64,000 nucleotides of DNA, taken from positions 57,425,997 through 57,489,996 of the forward strand of contig NC_091135.1 of the NCBI RefSeq assembly GCF_041381155.1, read 5' to 3'. Under the pieces are notes generated by a model. The model worked only from the letters and a program-made list of their open reading frames with translations, was not told the origin of the DNA and made no database searches. Shown in pieces: positions 58,260 to 64,000 of the stretch. Numbering within the stretch: position 1 is the stretch's first letter; each line of letters starts with the position of its first letter. The DNA is from Argopecten irradians (Eukaryota > Mollusca > Bivalvia > Pectinida > Pectinidae). The translations under genes were made by a program, and so were the position numbers.

Positions 58260-59531
58260 TCACCATATTCGGAAGGCATTATAAGTTGCTTCACAAGTTC
58301 GGATACTTTCTGTCGGCTCCTTTGGTCCAGGTCTATCATATATCATATATCCAGTTGATGGGACACTTTCTGTCGGCTCCTTTGGTCCAGGTCTATCATA
58401 TATCATATATCCAGTTGATGGGACACTTTCTGTCGGCTCCTTTGGTCCAGGTCTATCATATATCATATATCCAGTTGATGGGACACTTTCTGTCGGTTCC
58501 TTTGGTCCAGGTCTATCATATATCATATATCCAGTTGATGGGATACTTTCTGTCGGCTCCTTTGGTCCAGGTCTATCATATATCATATATCCAGTTGACG
58601 GGACACTTTCTGTCGGCTCCTTTGGTCCAGGTCTATCATATATCATATATCCAGTTGATGGGACACTTTCTGTCGGCTCCTTTGGTCCAGGTCTATCATA
58701 TATCATATATCCAGTTGATGGGACACTTTCTGTCGGCTCCTTTGGTCCAGGTCTATCATATATCATATATCCAGTTGATGGGACACTTTCTGTCGGCTCC
58801 TTTGGTCCAGGTCTATCATATATCATATATCCAGTTGATGGGACACTTTCTGTCGGCTCCTTTGGTCCAGGTCTATCATATATCATATATCCAGTTGATG
58901 GGACACTTTCTGTCGGCTCCTTTGGTCCAGGTCTATCATATATCATATATCCAGTTGATGGGACACTTTCTGTCGGCTCCTTTGGTCCAGGTCTATCATA
59001 TATCATATATCCAGTTGATGGGACACTTTCTGTCGGTTCCTTTGGTCCAGGTCTATCATATATCATATATCCAGTTGATGGGATACTTTCTGTCGGCTCC
59101 TTTGGTCCAGGTCTATCATATATCATATATCCAGTTGATGGGACACTTTCTGTCGGCTCCTTTGGTCCAGGTCTATCATATATCATATATCCAGTTGATG
59201 GGACACTTTCTGTCGGCTCCTTTGGTCCAGGTCTATCATATATCATATATCCAGTTGATGGGATACTTTCTGTCGGCTCCTTTGGTCCAGGTCTATCATA
59301 TATCATATATCCAGTTGACGGGACACTTTCTGTCGGCTCCTTTGGTCCAGGTCTATCATATATCATATATCCAGTTGACGGGACACTTTCTGTCGGCTCC
59401 TTTGGTCCAGGTCTATCATATATCATATATCCAGTTGATGGGACACTTTCTGTCGGCTCCTTTGGTCCAGGTCTATCATATATCATATATCCAGTTGATG
59501 GAGCGTATGCAGCAGATGGGACTGCACACAT
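58260..59531 (-). CDS. Predicted repeat protein, twenty 20-residue repeats
   Basis: From ATG 59531 to TGA 58262-58260, 423 codons. After MCAVPSAAYAP come twenty repeats of STGYMIYDRPGPKEPTESVP, then a unique tail RTCEATYNAFRIW. The plus strand is also open throughout, so strand choice matters. Three base variants occur among the units: GAG/GAA (silent), CCA/CCG (silent) and GTC/ATC (Val/Ile) on the minus strand, while on the plus strand all three change the residue (Ala/Val, Met/Thr, His/Tyr). This favours minus-strand coding. The repeat is rich in Tyr, Pro, Gly, Glu and Ser, hydrophilic and probably disordered, as in structural, adhesive or shell-matrix proteins. No signal peptide is visible, so an upstream exon may be missing. 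Function unknown. Confidence 0.45.
   Translation of the reverse strand: MCAVPSAAYAPSTGYMIYDRPGPKEPTESVPSTGYMIYDRPGPKEPTESVPSTGYMIYDRPGPKEPTESVPSTGYMIYDRPGPKEPTESIPSTGYMIYDRPGPKEPTESVPSTGYMIYDRPGPKEPTESVPSTGYMIYDRPGPKEPTESIPSTGYMIYDRPGPKEPTESVPSTGYMIYDRPGPKEPTESVPSTGYMIYDRPGPKEPTESVPSTGYMIYDRPGPKEPTESVPSTGYMIYDRPGPKEPTESVPSTGYMIYDRPGPKEPTESVPSTGYMIYDRPGPKEPTESVPSTGYMIYDRPGPKEPTESVPSTGYMIYDRPGPKEPTESIPSTGYMIYDRPGPKEPTESVPSTGYMIYDRPGPKEPTESVPSTGYMIYDRPGPKEPTESVPSTGYMIYDRPGPKEPTESIRTCEATYNAFRIW
58277..59500. repeat. Exact 60-bp satellite-like array, 20 units
   Basis: Every unit is 60 bp with no indel, contains CTTTCTGTCGGCTCCTTTGG and ATCATATATCATATATCCAG, and differs at only three sites. The GGTTCC-then-GGATAC variant pair occurs at 58496/58545 and again 540 bp (nine units) later, a sign of block duplication. 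Confidence 0.97.
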
Positions 59532-59565
59532 GTCCAAAGGTGGTCAAGGTAGACATTTGGAAGAA

Positions 59566-61235
59566 ACAAGAGGCCCATGGACCTCAACGTTCACCTTAGT
59601 ACGGATATATAATTGAACAAAGACACTATATACTTGCTCTTAAACTCTGTCAGTGATTTTATAAAGTTGACTTTTAAATCTATGAAGAGTATTTGCTTCC
59701 ATCAAACCTGTGAACTCAGAAGAAGATTTTTTGAAATTTCAGTCATTTTGACCATATTTGGCCCCGCAGCAAGGACCGATATGGATGTTAAAATTAATTA
59801 TCTCAGACTGATGATTATAATCAAGTTTGAATCATTTCCTATGAAAATTGAACAAATAATGTTCATAAATGTGTTTTCCTGTTAAACTAAACTTGCTCCC
59901 CTTCCCAGTGGAAAATGTGAGATTCCAGGGTTACATAATACACAATTTTGATAAAACACCTTAATAAGACCTTTCCATCTATAAAGTTTTTGATTATACC
60001 ATTTTCAGAATTTTAGAATAAGGCTTTTGAAGTTTTAGCCTACTTGACCACGCCCCTCTGCCCCCAGGGAGTTGGCCAGAACCAAGAAGGATATGATGTT
60101 AAAATGCTATCTCAGACTAACAATTCGAACCAAGTTTGACTCATTTCCTATGAAAATTGGGCAAAAAATCTTCATAAATGTGTTTCCCTAGATAAACTAT
60201 GGTAAACTTGACACCCTCGCCAGGGGGAAACGCAAGACCCACGGGTCATATAATTCACAATTTTTGTAAAGGACCTTAACACCTTCCCACCTATGAAAAG
60301 TATTTGATTCTACCATTCCAGAATTTCAGAAGAAGATTCTTGAAGTTTTAGCCTAATTGACCTCTTTTTGCCCCGCCCCTAAGGCCCCTGGGGGTTACCC
60401 ATGGACAATTTGTAAATATGATTCAATGGCCATCTCATATTGATAATTCTGACAACATTGGACTCATTTCCTATTAGAAATGACCAAATAAAGTTCAAAA
60501 ATAGCCATTTATTCCCGTGTTTTCCCCTACATAAACTAAAGTAAACTTAACACCGTCCCCAGGGAAATGAGAGACCCCGGGGTTATATAATTCACAATTT
60601 TTAAAGGACCTTAAGACATTTCTGTCTATGAAGAGTATTTGATTCTAACACATCTATGAATGGAGAAGAAGATCTTTGAAAATGTTACCCCTTTTAACAT
60701 TCTCAATATCGTGTCTTTAGGCCTCTTAATTATTCAAAAGAAGTTGTTTAAAGATTTAAGCCTATGTGACCCCTGTGACCTTGAATTAAGGTCGAGGTCA
60801 TTCATTTGAAAGGACCAAATAAAGTTCAAAAATAGCCATTTATTCCAGCATGTCACAGGTCTGATTTTATGTATCTATGACTCTTAAGTTATCCATAAGA
60901 AGACGTTAAATATTTTAGCCTAGTTGACCCCTGTAACCTTAAATGAAGGTCATGGTCATTCATTTGAACAAACTGGGTAGACATTCATCCTAGCATGTCA
61001 CAGGCCCAATATCTGTACCCTAGGCCTTCTGGTCCCTCCCAAAGCCTTCTGGAGGGTGGGGACTATATAATTCACAATTTTGATTGGCATTATGCCTTAA
61101 AAGGTTTGTGCCAATTTGTTTTGAAATTGCTTCAGCAGTTTTAAAAAGTCGAAAATGTAAATTGTTTACTGACATACACAAAATGTACGACGGACAAAAG
61201 TTTATTAGAAAAGGCCACTTCGTCTCAGGTGACCT
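59566..61235 (+). mobile_element. Interspersed repeat family R, copy 2
   Basis: Begins ACAAGAGGCCCATGGACCTC and ends TCGTCTCAGGTGACCT. Inside, units of about 300 bp recur, with CTATGAAGAGTATTTGATTC, TAAACTAAAGTAAACTTAAC and GGTTATATAATTCACAATTT. It starts 34 bp from the 5' end of the 60-bp repeat frame. The plus frame at 59613-59885 is part of the repeat. Confidence 0.8.
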
Positions 61236-61250
61236 AAAAAGTTATTGAGG

Positions 61251-62259
61251 ACAAGGTCTATGGGCCTTAACGGTCATATGACTATTAGCACAATACAACA
61301 CCTAAAGAGTATAGTAGTGGCTAATAAATAAGGCAATACAAAATAATTATTTTATTAGAAGAAATTCAGGTTCTAATATATTCGATGAATTAGACCATGA
61401 ATGAAGGTCCTTTGATCCCCACCATGCTACAAATCCAATATCCAGTCTCTCAGCCTCTTGGTTAATTACAAGAAATCATTTAAAGATTTTAGCCTATTTG
61501 ACCCCTGTGACCTTGATTGAAGGTCAAGGTCATTCATCTGAACCAACATGGTAGTCATTCTTCCAAGCTTGTCACATGCCAAATATCAGGTCTCTAGGCC
61601 TCTTAGTTATTCACAAGAAGTAGTTTGAAGATTTTAGCCAATTTGACCCCTGTGACCTTGAATGAGGGTGAAGGTCCTTCATTTAAACAAATGGTAGCTC
61701 GTCATCCCAGCATGTCAACGGCTCAATATCGTGTCTTTAGGCCTCTTAGCTATTCACAAGAAGTTGTTTAAAGATTTAAGCCTATGTGACCTTGAATTAA
61801 GGTCGAGGTCATTCATTTGAAAGGAAAAAAACTTGATAGCCATTTATTCCAGCATGTCACAGGTCTGATATTATGTCTCTATGACTCTTAAGTTATTCAT
61901 AAGAAGACGTTAAATATTTTAGCCTAGTTGACCCCTGTGACCTTAAATGAAGGTCATGGTCATTCATTTGAACAAACTTGGTAGACATTCATCCTAGCAT
62001 GTCACAGGCCCAATATCTGTACCCTAGGCCTTCTGGTTTAAGTCTTTGAAACATTTTAGACTAATTTACCCCTGCGACCTTGAATGAAGGTCAAGGTCAT
62101 TCATTTGAACAAACTTGGTAGCCCTTTATCCCTGCATGCTACAGGTCAAATATCAGTACTCTGGGCCTTTCTATTATTTAGAAGAAGTCGTTTGAATTAA
62201 AGTTTACGCACGGCGGACGACGACAATAGGTTATCCTGACCCTTTGGGTCAAATGACCT
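61251..62259 (+). mobile_element. Interspersed repeat family R, copy 3
   Basis: Starts ACAAGGTCTATGGGCCTTAA and ends CGACAATAGGTTATCCTGAC ... GGGTCAAATGACCT. The interior has several units of about 125 bp with GACCTTGAATGAAGGTCAAG, GTCATTCATTTGAACAAAC and AGCATGTCACAGG. The 60770-61080 part of copy 2 and the 61780-62040 part of this copy are near identical. Confidence 0.8.
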
Positions 62260-62349
62260 CAAAAAAAGAAAAGATACGATATAAGAATTAGTCGTCTTCA
62301 AGGAAAATTGAGAACATCACGATAACATAAGTGTAAAAATTGCCCCATT

Positions 62350-62622
62350 ATGCTCTTTATGATTCATTTAACTTCCATATTCGTTATAAGTTTATTTCTT
62401 ATACCTGTAACCTCACTGAATGTCTCTCTAGAAGTTCGAAACAGACGGGAACTTCACTTGCATTGTGTTCAATATGTTGTGGACAATTATGTAATGCCTG
62501 CCTTGACACCGTTTAAGCCCTTAAACAAGTTAGGTGCAATTTGGTTACAATCCCATTCCAGACGAAACTTCAAAAAGTGTAAGAAAGCTGTGAAATGTGT
62601 AAGGTCACCTTTTTGTGTGTAG
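62350..62622 (+). CDS. Small predicted secreted cationic cysteine-containing peptide
   Basis: ATG at 62350 to TAG at 62620-62622, 90 residues in a single frame. Residues 1-22 form a clear signal peptide (hydrophobic core IFVISLFLIPV, small residues TS before a likely cleavage). The mature part is strongly basic, with Cys at 39, 77, 83 and 89 in a C-x5-C-x5-C tail and basic clusters SRRNFKKCKK and AVKCVR. Small secreted cationic Cys peptides include host-defence peptides and signalling peptides, but no family is recognised. A cryptic donor (TGT|GTAAGG) lies near the end, so the tail could differ. It lies directly after an R repeat copy. Confidence 0.4.
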   Translation: MLFMIHLTSIFVISLFLIPVTSLNVSLEVRNRRELHLHCVQYVVDNYVMPALTPFKPLNKLGAIWLQSHSRRNFKKCKKAVKCVRSPFCV

Positions 62623-63352
62623 TCGAGTTAAATGTCACCGTTCGCCAGCTCTGACATGATACATTAAGGTTTTTCTTGTTGTTTCTAAAAATAAGGTTCG
62701 ACTGCAGTGGAGCTTCCGTCATGTCATGATTACAATCGCACTTTTAACGCTATTTTTTCCCTTTGTGTGTGTGTGTGTGTGGGGGGGGGGGTTGTAAAAG
62801 TAAAAAACGTTGTTTCCTTGTAAGTGTAAAAACTTTGTTTCCTTAAAAATATAGTATACATACTGTATGTGACAATTTCAAGTTACCCAAAATGTACTTG
62901 CTCAGCAAAATCCTTCAGCTTCTGACCTGCACCAGCTCGAGTATTGTTATGTTCTCTGTTTTGGTTATACCGAATCGAAGTCTAATTATGTTTTTGTTGG
63001 TTTTTTTGTAACGTCGTAAACGTCTAGCACTAGAGCGCATGTTATTTAAAAAAAACTAGAAGCCATTGATCACTACATGTCGACTTAAGGCCTTTTAGCA
63101 TGTGAACATTAATAGTAAAAATTATCGGACAGGATACCAAAGAAATCGATGTTTTCCACTTAATAATGTCAAAATGCTGATGAAATTATGTAATGGCAAA
63201 TTAGGGACTTTTTATATCTCATGAATCCGGCATCTAACTTCCCCTAATATCGCCACTCGTTTCAGAAAATGAGACCAAGCTTGCTTCGGAATGCAGCTCC
63301 TGGGGCAGTGTTAAGAAGGTAGTTAATGTCTAGATAACGCCATTACAAGCCT
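62623..63352. other. Intergenic sequence with a (GT)n-(G)n tract
   Basis: A (GT) run followed by twelve or so G at 62763-62791. Otherwise nothing supported. Confidence 0.5.
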
Positions 63353-63383
63353 TTAATCAAGAGTTATACCGGTTCGGCGAACT

Positions 63384-63517
63384 ATTTTACCGACACTTCT
63401 ATTCCATGTTTCTATATAAAGACTGCGTAACGCGTTAATGAAGCATAAAACACCATTCTTAACATCAATTCCAAAGTTAAATTCTGATCGCCTTAAACTT
63501 TGAATTCTGCAGACATT
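63384..63517 (-). CDS. Possible internal exon, unrecognised
   Basis: On the minus strand an acceptor TTCCAAATGTCTGCAG is followed by an open stretch reading IQSLRRSEFNFGIDVKNGV and LCFINALRSLYIETWNRSV, then a GTAAAA donor. It looks protein-like, but no partner exon or family is seen. Confidence 0.25.
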
Positions 63518-63809
63518 TGGAACAATATTCAGTTCTGAAAATTCGAGTAAGATTATTACGCGTACAGTAGTAAGTTCTACATTTAGTAAATACATCTCAC
63601 GCTGGTTTTCTGTTTTTGTCTTAATGTATATTGAATGAAGCCATTGTGAAATATAAAATAGTGTATTAACTATTAGAGAAGTGTTTCAACAGTCAAATTA
63701 CATCATTGAAGCGTTAAATGTTTTATTTCGATTAATGAACTTAACAAAATCACAATGTAACTTTGTATACATCAGTGACAATCATCAAGGTGACACGAAT
63801 AATGTTAAT

Positions 63810-64000
63810 ATACTTGGTTTGGTTTTATTAGTTTAACGTCCTTTGAACAGCCAAGATTATTTAAGGACGTGCCAGGTTTTAGTGGATGAAAGCTGGAAAA
63901 CCCGGAGAAAAACCACCGACCAGCGGTCAGTACCTGATAACTGCCCCATATGTAATTCAAACTCGCGACCCAGAGGTGGAGGCCTTGTGGTGATGTCTGG
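63810..64000 (-). mobile_element. tRNA-derived SINE, copy 3, cut by the window edge
   Basis: On the minus strand the text matches the copies at 36.2 and 41.2 kb: CAGGTACTGACCGCTGGTCG, GGTTTTTCTCCGGGTTTTCC, GGCACGTCCTTAAATAATC, and the head CCACAAGGCCTCCACCTCTG. The tail ends in ACGTTAAACTAATAAAACC at 63817. The A-box lies beyond the window. Confidence 0.85.

Noticed and set aside
58286..59599. 437-codon plus-strand frame over the 60-bp array (VQVYHISYIQLMGHFLSAPL)
   Set aside because: Unit variants are all amino-acid changing on this strand but silent or conservative on the other, and the frame runs on into a dispersed repeat.

Overview
This is eukaryotic, AT-rich, repeat-dense nuclear DNA with small intron-split genes. 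The tRNA-Leu/Ser-derived SINEs (around 36.2 kb, 41.2 kb and the right edge), a three-copy interspersed repeat ending in GGTCATCCTGACC...GGTCA...GACCT, and a dispersed repeat containing 'TCACTGAAGCATG(C)CG(C)CGAAGACAC' are in my experience typical of bivalve molluscs, especially scallops. The organism call is inference from repeat style. There is no operon, CRISPR array, rRNA or intact tRNA gene.

Layout. 0-7 kb: the 3' end of a plus-strand gene, read as four phase-consistent exons ending at 6949. It looks like the C-terminal zinc-ribbon/OB-fold end of a shieldin subunit 2 (SHLD2)-like protein. A 1,576-bp tandem duplication copies one whole coding exon together with its introns. 7-12 kb: miniature inverted-repeat elements (MITEs) and AT-rich sequence. 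12.4-16.8 kb: minus-strand 3' end of an armadillo-repeat gene, best matched to ANKAR, with four exons joined by exact phase. 18.9-19.9 kb: a 60-bp minisatellite. 21.27-21.97 kb: a foldback element inside a foldback element, the inner one carrying eleven GGCGGCCGCC blocks. 25.1-28.0 kb: a two-exon plus-strand gene of unknown function with a -1 frame change in exon 2, followed by a degenerate repeat tract.

28.9-44 kb is mostly non-coding, with MITEs, SINEs, one copy of the interspersed repeat and several weak exon candidates. 44.4-46.6 kb is a 2.2-kb, 28-bp minisatellite whose plus strand is almost free of C; long open frames inside it are repeat artefacts. 46.57-49.91 kb is a 3.3-kb foldback transposon with arms of about 1.5 kb. 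50-58 kb is AT-rich intergenic DNA with dispersed repeats. 58.26-59.53 kb holds twenty exact 60-bp units that encode a 20-residue Tyr/Pro/Gly/Glu repeat on the minus strand. 59.57-62.26 kb holds two further interspersed repeat copies. A small predicted secreted cationic, cysteine-containing peptide lies at 62.35 kb, and the window ends inside a minus-strand SINE.

The genes do not form a visible pathway. The most notable themes are repeat-driven gene change (exon duplication, repeat-protein expansion) and unusual palindromic DNA. All protein identities rest on reading alone, since no search was possible.
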